Shown here one piece after another: positions 58,601 to 61,789 of a DNA stretch of 64,000 nt. The position numbers were made by a program, and so were the translations under genes. Below the pieces are notes generated by a model. It worked only from the letters and a program-made list of their open reading frames with translations, was not told where the DNA came from and did no database searches. Origin of the DNA: Sinonovacula constricta (Eukaryota > Mollusca > Bivalvia > Cardiida > Solecurtidae); NCBI GenBank assembly GCA_007844125.1, contig CM017565.1, forward strand, positions 12,824,618-12,888,617, given 5' to 3'. Position 1 is the first letter of the stretch. Every line of letters begins with the position of its first letter.

Positions 58601-61369
58601 AAAGGATTATAGAAATGGTAATGGGTGGAAAAGGATTATAGAAATGATAATGGGTGGAATGGGAGTATATAAATGGTAATGGGTGGAAAGGGATTATTGA
58701 AATGGTAATGGGTGGGAAAGGATTATAGAAATGGCAATGGGTAGAAAGGGAGTATAGAAATGGTAATGGGTGGAAAAGGATTATAGAAATGGTAATGGGT
58801 GGAAAAGGATTATAGAAATGGCAATGGGTAGAAAGGGAGTATAGAAATGGTAATGGGTGGGAAAGGATTATAGAAATGGCAATGGGTAGAAAGGGAGTAT
58901 AGAAATGGTAATGGGTGGAAAAGGATTATAGAAATGGTAATGGGTGGAAAAGGATTATAGAAATGGTAATGGGTGGAAAGGGAGTATAGAAATGGTAATG
59001 GGTGGAAAAGGATTATAGAAATGGTAATGGGTGGAAAGGGAGTGTAGAAAGGTGTCATTAAAGCCTTGTGTTTATAAGACATTGTTTGATTCAGTCCCAG
59101 GGACATCAGCAGGTATTGTTGGAGAGAAACGTGGTACAGAATTAGAAGAATTTAAAAAACAGTTATAAATGCAACAAATCTTCACCTTAATAGTGACAAC
59201 TTTAAAGCCAGCATTCAATATTTTAGTGGCTTAAGCACAAACTTGACCTTAACTTTTGGCTTATCAGTAAACAACGATAATGATAAATATGTAGATATAT
59301 CATAACTCAGAAACATTCACGAAAACATGTCTATATTCCAAATAATTTCAACCTAAAGGGAAACAAACACCCAGTAATTGTGACAATGATGATACAGATG
59401 AAACAAAAGTATAAACAACATGTCAATTATAGCTTATAAATCTTTACTTGTATGTTATTTCCTTTTGTAAAATTTCATATTACTGAGTTACTGGCATGGC
59501 TGTAAACAGCTGGAAGCTCTTTGATGAACTATGCTACAAATAGATCCCGATTAAGTTTTAGTTATATTTCATACATTTGTAGGATTAATAGGTCTTAACA
59601 AATTTATGACTATTATATGTTATTTAAATTAATTATTATTGTGTTATTGTATTTATAGATGAACCTTGATGATGGTGTATTGAGATTATGTAGTATTTCC
59701 TATAACCTTAAATTTATACAAAGTGCATAAAATGTTCTGTTTTTTTTTTTTATTTCTGCTTTTAATTTGAAATGCATACACCTTTCATCAATGTAGCATC
59801 TTTAATAATTTAATATATTAAATTGCTTTTAGCCGGTATAAATGAAATAAGCTAGAAATTTCCTGAAGTGTTCTTAATTTACACACGTAGGTGGACCATT
59901 TCTAGACATAATAATTTTATTTCCGTTAGGAACCTAATGTTTTAGAACAACGTTACTACAATAAATAAAGCACATGCCCAGCTGAGGTATAAATATTTAT
60001 CCTGACATCTTCTTCTGCTCTAAGTTTCAGTTATACTCTACTAAAATTCATAATTTTAAAAAAGGTTCTGTGAGAGTGCTTTGTAGTTTTGAAACTGGTT
60101 GTACATGTATGAAGACTTAAAGTAGGTTACAAGTTCAAATCTTGAGAGACAATTTATCCAGTAAACCTGCTCATGACAGATGTTAGAGATTTATACTTTG
60201 CGTGAATTCAGACTTCATTAAATGTTGTATGGATAAGTGCTTAAAATACAGTAAGAGTTATTAAAAACATGAGACCAGATTTAATTGCCTGTCTTGGGCT
60301 CATTCTTCTTGGAGATCTTGGTCAGATTGTAAGCTGAAGATATGAATGTACAAGGATTAACAATTCAAAGAGAAACAGTAGATGAATCTAACATAAAAGT
60401 AGAGTTTCAGTCTGAAAATAAGTTTGATATATCTGACATACTAAATCATACTAAGTTTGATATATCTGACATACTAAATCATACCAAGTTTGATATATCT
60501 GACATACTAAATCATACTAAGTTTGATATATCTGACATACTAAATCTTACTAAGTTTGATATATCTGACATACTAAATCATAATAAGTTTGATATATCTG
60601 ACATACTAAATCATAATAAGTTTGTTATATCTGACATACTAAATCATACTAAGTTTGATATATCTGACATACTAAATCTTACTAAGTTTGATATATCTGA
60701 CATACTAAATCATAATAAGTTTGATATATCTGACATACTAAATCATAATAAGTTTGTTATATCTGACATACTTAATCATAATAAGTTTGATATATCTGAC
60801 ATACTAAATCATAGATTAAATCTCCGCACTTTTTGTCAGGTCAAAACAAATAGTATGGAACGCTAACAAGAGACATTAAATCTTATTTCTAAGTCTTCAT
60901 GAATGATGATATCCAAAAATAGAATTATTTTCAAAATTATTCTTTTCATATGTGGAATGTGATTCATAAGAACTTATTTTGTTTATAATATGCCATTTTA
61001 TCCCTAGGTTACATTTTGCCAGGTATTCTTTTTCAACTTGTTGCTTTTTTAAACTAAATCTTTAATGTAGTGGATGTCCCCAATGTCATTGTTTCAGGAC
61101 GCAAGGTATCAAGGCTTGAATGGGATGCTGAGAGTTACCATGCTGGTATGACTGGTGCCAAACGCAAGAGCGTCCAGAACGCCTTTATGTCCGGCCGGCT
61201 TAGAGTTGTCGTGGCTACTGTTGCCTTCGGAATGGGTCTGGATAAATCAGATGTGCGAGGGATCATACATTACAACATGCCAAAAAGTTTTGAGAGCTAT
61301 GTGCAGGAGATCGGTCGTGCTGGTCGAGATGGTCTTCCTGCCCAGTGTCATGTCTTCCTAGATCCAGAG
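4611..61369 (+). CDS. RECQL4: RECQL4-like RecQ DNA helicase, 15 coding exons, 3' end outside window
   Basis: Joined exons: 4611-4694, 5866-5899, 6692-7017, 7922-8039, 8457-9442, 9882-9931, 10351-10547, 12145-12285, 13055-13237, 15621-15713, 16868-17004, 19263-19526, 20004-20186, 26275-26425, 61071-61369. All introns are GT-AG and every junction keeps frame, giving 1082 residues without a stop. Visible in order: Sld2/RecQ4-type N-terminus (1-60), long charged linker, conserved NFIRLNMK block (541-548), CCHC zinc knuckle (584-597), motif 0 FRPGQ (about 724), Walker A STGGGKS (746-752), DEAH (850-853) with aromatic-rich loop, TATAT (886-890), [11 protein letters not shown] (1030-1040) and [10 protein letters not shown] (1061-1070). 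Family knowledge: RecQ4 proteins act in replication initiation and genome maintenance in the nucleus, with 3'-5' ATP-dependent helicase activity. The [16 protein letters not shown] stretch and the zinc knuckle before the helicase point to RecQ4 rather than BLM, WRN or RECQ1/5. The RecQ4-specific C-terminus is missing because the window ends. Confidence 0.95.
4695..5865. other. intron 1 of the coding region
   Basis: GT-AG intron of 1171 bp. Most of its second half is the 42-bp minisatellite listed separately; the first 250 bp hold nothing recognised. Confidence 0.8.
4951..5797. repeat. 42-bp minisatellite (39-bp variants), about 20 units
   Basis: Unit of 42 bp: TTGTCAATGAATCATATGTC, then TTCATTCATGTGTTCACAAAGC without its last bases in some copies. 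A 39-bp variant dominates from about 5450 to 5700. The period is a multiple of three and both forms avoid stop codons, so open frames of about 120 codons run through it in two frames; these are not genes. Confidence 0.93.
5866..5899 (+). CDS. RECQL4: RECQL4 coding exon 2 (34-nt microexon)
   Basis: Acceptor TTTTCACAG ends at 5865; donor AAAG|GTAAAT follows 5899. It encodes [11 protein letters not shown] plus the first base of a Gly codon (phase 1). An acidic segment in this place continues the Sld2-like helix of exon 1 into the YKTYAQLK segment of exon 3, as in other RecQ4 N-termini. The exon is short, but phase on both sides and the homology context support it. It sits about 70 bp after the end of the 42-bp minisatellite of intron 1. 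Confidence 0.82.
6123..6412 (+). repeat. SINE family A, old 5'-damaged copy
   Basis: Shares with 29196-29517 the box B region (GGTTCGATCCTGG), GTTTGGCCCGGTGTCAGGAT, CATGCCAGGTGTTCACAGC, CACTATATCTGCTTCAAGTG and the tail AGATAACTGAAATACTGT. The first 40 bp of the head are missing. It lies in intron 2 (5900-6691), which otherwise holds nothing recognised. Confidence 0.85.
6692..7017 (+). CDS. RECQL4: RECQL4 coding exon 3
   Basis: Acceptor TTTGAAG ends at 6691 (phase 1 completed as GGT) and the donor is CACAG|GTCAGC after 7017, phase 0. Residues 40-148. It opens with [12 protein letters not shown], the end of the Sld2-like homology region, followed by a low-complexity polar linker. Near the middle is [10 protein letters not shown], resembling the short WGAxLNR-type block of vertebrate RECQL4. 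The exon ends with a [10 protein letters not shown] segment similar to the SLGxKL stretch after it. An open frame reads past the donor for a few codons, but the next exon fits only if the donor is used. Confidence 0.87.
7018..7921. other. intron 3, nothing recognised
   Basis: GT-AG intron of 904 bp, AT-rich, with no repeat copy or secondary gene signal that I can see. Confidence 0.6.
7922..8039 (+). CDS. RECQL4: RECQL4 coding exon 4
   Basis: Acceptor CAACCAG ends at 7921; donor ACTG|GTATGT follows 8039. Phase 0 in, phase 1 out, residues 149-187. Basic and Ser/Thr-rich at the start ([13 protein letters not shown]), then acidic/polar. T158-P-R-R fits the CDK consensus S/T-P-x-K/R, notable because the yeast counterpart Sld2 is CDK-regulated; that it is used here is inference. 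No domain is recognised. The acceptor polypyrimidine tract is moderate, so confidence is lower than for the helicase exons. Confidence 0.75.
8122..8375 (+). repeat. SINE family C with tRNA-like head
   Basis: Polymerase III-type box B GGGTTCGAATCC at about 8190, then AGCTGACCTGCGGTGCGCCGG, a GACATTTGTATGAGGTCTTCC segment, and an A-rich end. Its 3' half recurs at 30075-30212, 31023-31100 and 33345-33410 (phrases ACCATAATTGTGTCAGTG and GGATGTCACCAATATGACC). It occupies most of intron 4 (8040-8456). Confidence 0.7.
8457..9442 (+). CDS. RECQL4: RECQL4 coding exon 5 (long disordered linker)
   Basis: Acceptor AATTTCAG ends at 8456; donor GCTAAG|GTACAA follows 9442. At 986 nt this is the largest exon. 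It encodes about residues 188-516: an acidic DDDDDTD run near residue 216, a helical Glu/Arg-rich stretch containing [15 protein letters not shown], then a long Ser/Asp/Lys-rich, probably disordered region with an RGRG segment, several KRK clusters, and a terminal KKRK that could act as a nuclear localisation signal. RecQ4 linkers are poorly conserved, so the assignment rests on continuous frame, splice phase and position between recognised blocks. It makes the N-terminal half longer than in human RECQL4. Confidence 0.85.
9443..9881. other. intron 5, nothing recognised
   Basis: GT-AG intron of 439 bp; no repeat or RNA gene seen. Confidence 0.6.
9882..9931 (+). CDS. RECQL4: RECQL4 coding exon 6
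   Basis: Acceptor CAATTGTAG ends at 9881; donor CCTAA|GTTAGT follows 9931. Fifty nucleotides, phase 0 in and phase 2 out, encoding [16 protein letters not shown] plus two bases of a Lys codon. A short Pro/basic linker leading to the conserved NFIRLNMK block. The donor is weaker than average (GTTAGT), but phase 2 is exactly what exon 7 needs. Confidence 0.78.
9932..10350. other. intron 6, nothing recognised
   Basis: GT-AG intron of 419 bp, AT-rich; no repeat or RNA gene seen. Confidence 0.6.
10351..10547 (+). CDS. RECQL4: RECQL4 coding exon 7 (conserved block and CCHC zinc knuckle)
   Basis: Acceptor TGCTATCAG ends at 10350; donor CCAG|GTAACC follows 10547; phase 2 in, phase 1 out. Residues 533-599. 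It contains [13 protein letters not shown], close to the NFVRLNMK block of vertebrate RECQL4, then a strongly basic segment (KRKMWKEK) and a zinc knuckle C584-X2-C587-X4-H592-X4-C597 in [20 protein letters not shown] knuckles bind single-stranded nucleic acid and occur at this place in many RecQ4 proteins. This exon is one of the strongest markers of RecQ4 identity. Confidence 0.94.
10794..11766. mobile_element. non-autonomous TIR element, pogo/Tigger-like ends
   Basis: The left end begins CAGTCAATCTTTGGTTATTC and the reverse complement of the right end begins CAGTCAAACCTCGGTTGTTC; 16 of these 20 bases agree. TA dinucleotides flank both ends (10792-10793, 11767-11768), as expected for Tc1/mariner/pogo-type insertion. 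The TIR resembles Tigger/pogo ends in general form. No transposase motif was seen inside the 973 bp; a 60-codon open frame on the minus strand (11191-11373) is unrecognised. Located in intron 7 (10548-12144). Confidence 0.7.
12145..12285 (+). CDS. RECQL4: RECQL4 coding exon 8
   Basis: Acceptor TATCCCAATAG ends at 12144; donor AAAG|GTAGGC follows 12285; phase 1 in and out. Residues about 599-645, linking the zinc knuckle to the helicase core: an acidic [13 protein letters not shown] helix, then a Pro/Ala/Lys-rich tail. No catalytic motif. Support comes from phase continuity and the codon-like base composition compared with the AT-rich flanks. Confidence 0.85.
12340..12965. mobile_element. composite repeat with CTCACTGAGT/ACTCAGTGAG inverted ends
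   Basis: The left end has AACTCACTGAGTTTATGCTC and the right end ACTCAGTGAGCGATATAGGG followed by CCATCAGGGCCCTCTTG. The interior repeats phrases such as TTTTGATCCATCATGAAACA and GAACTTTCTCAGAAACTTC shared with 35095-35840. The same right-end signature (GGGCCATCATGGC) ends the copies at 35840 and 57525. No coding capacity, so probably non-autonomous. It fills most of intron 8 (12286-13054). Confidence 0.65.
13055..13237 (+). CDS. RECQL4: RECQL4 coding exon 9
   Basis: Acceptor TTGATTCCAG ends at 13054; donor GCCAG|GTTGGT follows 13237; phase 1 in and out. Residues about 646-706. Contains an acidic run (VEEEDEE), then a Pro-rich [10 protein letters not shown] segment just before the helicase domain, in the place where vertebrate RECQL4 has its PPPLEPLY-type segment. 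The exon is GC-richer than the surrounding introns. Confidence 0.85.
13238..15620. other. intron 9
   Basis: GT-AG intron of 2383 bp. It holds the mariner transposase relic at about 14460-14900; the remainder is AT-rich and unrecognised. Confidence 0.7.
14460..14900 (-). pseudogene. decayed mariner-type transposase fragment
   Basis: Read on the minus strand, [10 protein letters not shown] is encoded around 14725-14750, the LHDNAR motif around the second catalytic Asp of mariner transposases. In a shifted frame downstream comes WESLKHPAY then [10 protein letters not shown] (about 14610-14690), the third-Asp motif. The two Asp codons are 101 nt apart, against 105 nt for a DD34D enzyme, so a small deletion or frameshift lies between them, and further stops follow. 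The element is dead. Terminal inverted repeats were not located. Confidence 0.8.
15621..15713 (+). CDS. RECQL4: RECQL4 coding exon 10 (RecQ motif 0)
   Basis: Acceptor TGATTTCCAG ends at 15620; donor GCTG|GTAGGT follows 15713; phase 1 in and out. Residues 707-737 start the helicase domain: the [18 protein letters not shown] stretch is RecQ motif 0, whose Gln (in RPGQ) contacts adenine of ATP in RecQ structures. Very similar to the matching stretch of human RECQL4. Confidence 0.95.
15714..16867. other. intron 10, no repeat or gene recognised
   Basis: GT-AG intron of 1154 bp. A small inverted repeat, AGTGTAGAT (15837-15845) with ATCTACACT (15885-15893), and a 134-codon open frame (16219-16623) with no recognisable product are all I see. 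Confidence 0.5.
16868..17004 (+). CDS. RECQL4: RECQL4 coding exon 11 (Walker A, motif Ia)
   Basis: Acceptor ATTTTGCAG ends at 16867; donor GACCAG|GTACAT follows 17004; phase 1 in, phase 0 out. Residues 738-783. Walker A is [10 protein letters not shown] with the catalytic Lys at 751; many RecQ proteins, including human RECQL4, have Pro where Ser746 stands. Motif Ia is [12 protein letters not shown]. Two decayed copies of the last part of this exon and its donor lie about 1 kb downstream in the following intron (18025-18147). Confidence 0.96.
17294..17596 (+). repeat. SINE family A, full-length, with target-site duplication
   Basis: tRNA-like head with box A-like ATAGTGCAATCGATAGAGC and a degraded box B, family A body, and an ATAAACCCAATAAACAAAC tail. 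The flanks carry the 11-bp direct repeat GTCTCCAGCCA (17283-17293 and 17597-17607), marking insertion by target-primed reverse transcription. It lies in intron 11 (17005-19262). Confidence 0.92.
18025..18147 (+). pseudogene. RECQL4: two decayed partial duplicates of RECQL4 exon 11
   Basis: 18025-18066 has TATCTCCACTAGATTTTTTC followed by TAATGGAGGACCAGGTAGA; the end of exon 11 reads TATCTCCACTGGTTTCCC then TTATGGAGGACCAG with donor GTACAT. 18084-18147 has GGAACTATGTACCTGTC, then TATATCTCCACAGGTTTCC and GGTACATAAT, matching GGAACCATGCATCTGTC through the exon end and 10 bases of its intron. Both carry substitutions and indels and are not functional. They imply past tandem duplication of the exon-intron border within intron 11. 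Confidence 0.75.
19263..19526 (+). CDS. RECQL4: RECQL4 coding exon 12 (DEAH box)
   Basis: Acceptor TGTCCACAG ends at 19262; donor GCAAG|GTACCA follows 19526; phase 0 on both sides, 88 codons, residues 784-871. Contains the SPEAI block (motif Ib region) and motif II in [20 protein letters not shown]850-E-A-H853 bind Mg-ATP, and the following aromatic-rich loop couples ATP hydrolysis to DNA binding in RecQ helicases. Nearly identical to vertebrate RECQL4 over this block. Confidence 0.97.
19527..20003. other. intron 12, nothing recognised
   Basis: GT-AG intron of 477 bp, AT-rich, no repeat seen. Confidence 0.6.
20004..20186 (+). CDS. RECQL4: RECQL4 coding exon 13 (motif III)
   Basis: Acceptor CTGTGTCTAG ends at 20003; donor GATGAG|GTAAGA follows 20186; phase 0 on both sides, residues 872-932. 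Carries [10 protein letters not shown] (motif III, TATAT 886-890), the end of RecA-like domain 1, and the start of domain 2 ([13 protein letters not shown]). The following intron is about 6.1 kb and holds the 42-bp minisatellite. Confidence 0.96.
20187..21198. other. intron 13, first part, nothing recognised
   Basis: Unique-looking AT-rich intronic sequence before the 42-bp satellite begins. Confidence 0.5.
21199..22230. repeat. higher-order minisatellite, 86-bp dimer (128-bp trimer at the start)
   Basis: Two related subunits alternate: one of 42 bp (CTATGTGTGGATAATATGTT, then AGAAAGGCTTTATAATACCA) and one of 44 bp (GGTTATGTGTGGGTAATGTG, then TTGGAAGAGGGCTGTATTCC and ACCAAG). The first copies are trimers containing a TACTACCAGGTAATG subunit. 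The extra 2 bp in the second subunit shift the frame, so long open frames appear only after this zone. Confidence 0.9.
22200..23941. repeat. 42-bp minisatellite, monomeric part, about 41 units
   Basis: Unit of 42 bp: GTTATGTGTGGGTAATATGT, then TGGAAGGGCTTTATACCACC and AG. Variants (GTTATCAGTGG, ATTTGTTGGAATTGC) recur in blocks, for example 22540-22760 and 22840-23060, indicating block duplication. The period is 3n and the unit has no stop in several frames, giving open frames of up to 466 codons on the plus strand and others on the minus strand. Confidence 0.95.
23942..24262 (+). repeat. SINE family A inserted in the 42-bp array
   Basis: Full-length family A SINE with head TAGCGCAATCGGTAGAGCG, box B-like AGTTCGATCTTGG and an ATAAACCCAATAAACAGAC tail. 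ACCACCAGGTTA, part of the satellite unit, is duplicated on both sides (23930-23941 and 24263-24274). The array resumes in register after it, so the SINE arrived after the array had formed. Confidence 0.93.
24263..24670. repeat. 42-bp minisatellite, distal part
   Basis: About ten more units of the array, increasingly diverged (GTTATCAGTGGG variants, then decay after 24600). Degeneration towards this edge is typical of array margins. Confidence 0.9.
24671..25566. other. intron 13, nothing recognised
   Basis: AT-rich intronic sequence without recognisable repeat or gene. Confidence 0.5.
25567..25850 (+). repeat. SINE family B, longest copy, tRNA-like head
   Basis: The head GCTGCAATAGCTCAAGGGTT has a box A-like core, and TGGGTTCAAACCTTGG is box B-like. 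The body has GGGGCTAAGGG, CTGACTCGTCAATGTCAG and CACCTCATAAGTGCCCCTG. The 3' end is near GCTGGCAAATCTCATCC. Sister copies: 1990-2172 (minus) and 51888-52045 (plus). No clear target-site duplication was found. Confidence 0.8.
25851..26274. other. end of intron 13, nothing recognised
   Basis: AT-rich intronic sequence leading to the exon 14 acceptor. Confidence 0.5.
26275..26425 (+). CDS. RECQL4: RECQL4 coding exon 14 (motif IV)
   Basis: Acceptor TATTTTGAAG ends at 26274 and the donor chosen is GGAA|GTAAGT after 26425 (phase 1). Residues 933-982. [31 protein letters not shown] is motif IV of RecA domain 2. An alternative donor, AACAAG|GTGCCA after 26394, would leave phase 0 and break the frame into exon 15, whereas the phase-1 donor gives A+TG and restores it. 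The exon is isolated between two satellite-rich introns of 6.1 and 34.6 kb. Confidence 0.93.
26426..28246. other. intron 14, unique-looking part
   Basis: AT-rich sequence without tandem structure. It contains the 42-nt exon-like segment 26484-26525 discussed under findings; otherwise nothing recognised. Confidence 0.5.
28247..29095. repeat. 36-37-bp minisatellite, about 23 units
   Basis: Two subfamilies. Proximally ACTAAGGTTTAAGTTCAAGA then TGTCGCTTGAATTCCT (36 bp); distally GTATTCCGACTAAGGTTTCA then GTTTGAAGGTGCTAATT (37 bp), almost uniform at 28850-29060. The uniform distal block looks like the youngest expansion. Confidence 0.9.
29196..29517 (+). repeat. SINE family A, best-preserved copy, with target-site duplication
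   Basis: Intact internal promoter: box A-like TGGTAGCGCAATCGGTAGAG and box B GGGTTCGATCCC inside a perfect CCCGG/CCGGG T-arm. The 3' end is ATAAACCCAATAAAC with four or more AAAC units. The 12-bp flanking repeat AAACTTCTGTAG lies at 29184-29195 and 29518-29529. The acceptor-stem halves do not pair, so this is a SINE and not a tRNA gene. Confidence 0.95.
29618..33225. repeat. 21-bp minisatellite complex with nested duplications
   Basis: The unit is GAGACAAGTGGCAATATCAC plus T, with shorter variants (GAGACAAGTGATAATAACAC and 12-bp GACACTGAGACA forms). The purest block is 31850-33060. It is broken by family C SINE fragments (30075-30212, 31023-31100), by flank copies and by a 162-bp insert (31357-31518). 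Many open frames up to 417 codons run through it because 21 is a multiple of three. Confidence 0.95.
31357..31518 (+). repeat. 162-bp segment duplicated from 34094-34255
   Basis: Begins CCCTTTATCATGCTCAAG and ends CATGAAAACATTGTTAA at both places; I see no difference over the 162 bp. At 34094 it sits in ordinary unique sequence; here it interrupts the 21-bp array. The flanking array segment 31120-31358 is repeated at 31514-31752. Confidence 0.9.
33246..33410. repeat. duplicate of array flank 29951-30039 plus SINE C fragment
   Basis: CATTTCACTACTGGATATAA through AACAACCTCTTTGGA occurs at 29951-30039 and again at 33246-33334, each time followed by a family C SINE end (GTCACCAATA, ATTGTGTCAGTG). 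The array and its flank were therefore copied together. Confidence 0.85.
33466..33540 (+). repeat. T-, GT- and G-rich low-complexity tract with G-quadruplex motif
   Basis: A T run, then (TG)n, then GGGAGGGTGGTGGGGG continuing to 33519, fitting a four-run G3 quadruplex pattern with short loops. It stands out in an AT-rich intron. Confidence 0.8.
33541..35094. other. intron 14, unique-looking part
   Basis: AT-rich. Contains the source copy of the 162-bp segment at 34094-34255. No gene recognised. Confidence 0.5.
35095..35840. mobile_element. composite repeat (CTCAGGTGAG-type family)
   Basis: The left part reads TTATGCTCATGGTGAACTAT and TGTCTGGCATCTGGC; the right end is CACTCAGGTGAGTGTGATTTAGGGTCATCATGGC without its last bases. 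The interior has about four units of roughly 160 bp built on ATGGCCGCCAGGGGCATGGC, TTTTCCATATATGGC and CTTGTCAGAAACTACAAGAG. Same family as 3590-4290 and 12340-12965. Confidence 0.7.
35841..37557. other. intron 14, nothing recognised
   Basis: AT-rich sequence. Short open frames at 36721-37041 and elsewhere have no recognisable similarity. Confidence 0.5.
37558..37905. repeat. 60-bp minisatellite, about 6 units
   Basis: Unit of exactly 60 bp: AAGTTGTTTGTGAGGCCAGC, CACCACAAATATTTCTTCTG, AACTGTATGCTGTCCATCAC. It runs straight into the 56-bp array, and one 60-bp-like unit reappears at its far end (about 42090-42160). Confidence 0.93.
37906..42110. repeat. 56-bp minisatellite, about 75 units
   Basis: Unit of 56 bp: GTCACTGGTTGTTTATGTGG, ATAGCCACCATCAGTATTTT, ACTAGGATTGTACCCT. 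Zonal variants occur: CATCAGTATCTT in the middle, TGTAGATAGCCACCATTAG from 41040 onward, and a 14-bp deletion (GTCACTGTGGATAGCC) at about 38927 and 39364, 430-440 bp apart. It is alignable with the 60-bp unit (GTTGTTT, GCCA/AGCCACCA, TGTC..CAC). Confidence 0.95.
42111..43659. other. intron 14, between two large arrays
   Basis: Mostly AT-rich. 42580-42920 is less AT-rich and open for 120 codons on the minus strand, with no recognised product. Nothing else seen. Confidence 0.4.
43660..49230. repeat. 28-bp minisatellite, about 199 units
   Basis: Unit of 28 bp: GGACACCAGTCTATCTGCCC then AACTATCT, alternating with an AACTAACT form. Rare variants (AACTATTGG, CCATTCTA, TCTTATCTG) mark block duplications. 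It is the longest array in the window and almost free of indels. A segment of about 950 bp is repeated at an offset of 2636 bp. Confidence 0.96.
49238..49410 (-). pseudogene. RTE-like non-LTR retrotransposon reverse transcriptase fragment
   Basis: On the minus strand this reads [19 protein letters not shown], a short spacer, then NY, a stop (TGA), [20 protein letters not shown] and IDDMQYGL. This follows the start of the RT domain in RTE-clade elements (DWQxS, KGKGD, NYRGLKL, ERVxE, DDMQFGF). One stop replaces the expected Arg codon. The fragment is bounded by the 28-bp array on one side and the 22-bp array on the other, so only about 57 codons remain. Confidence 0.85.
49395..49755. repeat. 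22-bp minisatellite, about 16 units
   Basis: Unit of 22 bp: GCCAGTCCCATGCTGTCGGA plus CT. On the minus strand the unit reads CATGGGACTGGCAG, the same sequence that encodes the WDWQ stretch of the adjoining RTE fragment. The array therefore seems to have grown out of that fragment. Confidence 0.92.
49756..51887. other. intron 14, nothing recognised
   Basis: AT-rich. A 137-codon open frame at 50489-50902 has no recognisable similarity, and I see no splice or promoter context for it. Confidence 0.5.
51888..52045 (+). repeat. SINE family B, 5'-truncated copy
   Basis: Shares GACTAAGGGGACAGCATTAC, CCCTGGGCACCTCATAAG, ACTATAATGATAGAAAT and CAGTATCGG with the family B copies at 1990 and 25567. The tRNA-like head is missing. 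Confidence 0.8.
52070..53155. repeat. 25-bp minisatellite with 27-bp edge variants, about 42 units
   Basis: The core unit is TTGAAGCACACACAGATACT plus GCTGG; the first units have TTGGTTGGAAGCACACA with a TGTTTGG variant. 25 is not a multiple of three, so three units give a 25-residue repeat, and open frames up to 304 codons appear on the minus strand because the unit lacks stops in all three frames there. Confidence 0.94.
53156..56560. other. intron 14, nothing recognised except a SINE A tail
   Basis: AT-rich. At 55050-55112 the minus strand carries a family A SINE 3' end (AACCCAATAAAC, GTTAGTGGGATGA, AGATAACTGAAATATTGT). No gene recognised. Confidence 0.5.
56566..57530. mobile_element. composite repeat with CTCACCTGA/TCAGGTGAG inverted ends
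   Basis: The left end TTTAGCTCACCTGAGCACAC and the right end TCATCAGGTGAGCAATTAAG, then GGCCATCATGGCTCTCTTG, form short inverted termini. The interior has five tandem units of about 144 bp with AACACACTAGAGACCACA, CAATCTTCACCAAACTTGG and GAAATCTTGGATGAG. No coding capacity. The architecture matches the elements at 12340 and 35095, though the internal unit differs, so it may be a sister subfamily. Confidence 0.75.
57531..57859. other. intron 14, nothing recognised
   Basis: AT-rich spacer between the composite repeat and the 29-bp array. Confidence 0.5.
57860..59050. repeat. 29-bp minisatellite, about 41 units
   Basis: Unit of 29 bp: AAATGGTAATGGGTGGAAAA then GGATTATAG. Variants are GGGATTATTG and GGGAGTATAG; the GGCAATGGGTAGAAAGGGAG form recurs at 58730, 58818 and 58876. 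Purine-rich on the plus strand. Confidence 0.94.
59051..60414. other. intron 14, nothing recognised
   Basis: AT-rich sequence without repeat or gene signal. Confidence 0.5.
60415..60815. repeat. 33-bp minisatellite, about 12 units
   Basis: Unit of 33 bp: AAGTTTGATATATCTGACAT then ACTAAATCATACT. It is open throughout as an 11-residue repeat ([11 protein letters not shown]) in a 174-codon frame starting with ATG at 60342. It lies 250 bp before the exon 15 acceptor but has no phase-compatible splice connection that I can see. Confidence 0.93.
61071..61369 (+). CDS. RECQL4: RECQL4 coding exon 15 (motifs V and VI)
   Basis: Acceptor TTTAATGTAG ends at 61070; donor CCAGAG|GTAAGG follows 61369; phase 1 in, phase 0 out, residues 983-1082. 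Contains [10 protein letters not shown] (motif IVa region), [18 protein letters not shown] (motif V) and [13 protein letters not shown] (motif VI, with the arginine finger). A second acceptor, GTTTCAG ending at 61097, is in the same phase and would drop nine residues. This is the last exon seen; the zinc-binding and RecQ4-specific C-terminal parts are outside the window. Confidence 0.95.
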
Positions 61370-61789
61370 GTAAGGCATATTATTTTAAACATGTTTCATG
61401 CAGTTTGACTAGGATAAAGTCATACTGACACAGTGTGTTTAGTGTCAATAATGGATGGCAAATTGTGGATCTTTGATACTTGAGCATTGAACAGTTATGT
61501 TGTTTTCTCCATATTTTCTTCACAGCCCTGTCTAATTATTATTTTAAGCCATCCTTGTTTTGTAACTAAATTGTAGTGCATCTTCATGTTTTTATAGTTT
61601 TTGCATTTTGTCAAATGTAACCATTTACGTATGATGAGTTTTGTTCTCATAAACATTCCTCTCGTAAACATTTTCGTCAAAAAAGTAGTCCGGCTTAGAG
61701 CAGGTGTGCGAGTATCGGTTGATAAAGCTCATCTTAATCACACGGGTTATATCAACCGATATTTACAGAGATGGTGGGATAAATTACAT

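Larger units (their letters stand above)
26426..61070. other. giant intron 14 (34,645 bp)
   Basis: Bounded by donor GGAA|GTAAGT and acceptor TTTAATGTAG, both phase 1. It splits RecA-like domain 2 between motif IV and motif V. It holds at least eight unrelated minisatellite arrays (separate entries) totalling roughly 17-18 kb, three SINE families, two composite repeats and an RTE-like fragment. No second gene was found inside it on either strand. Confidence 0.85.
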
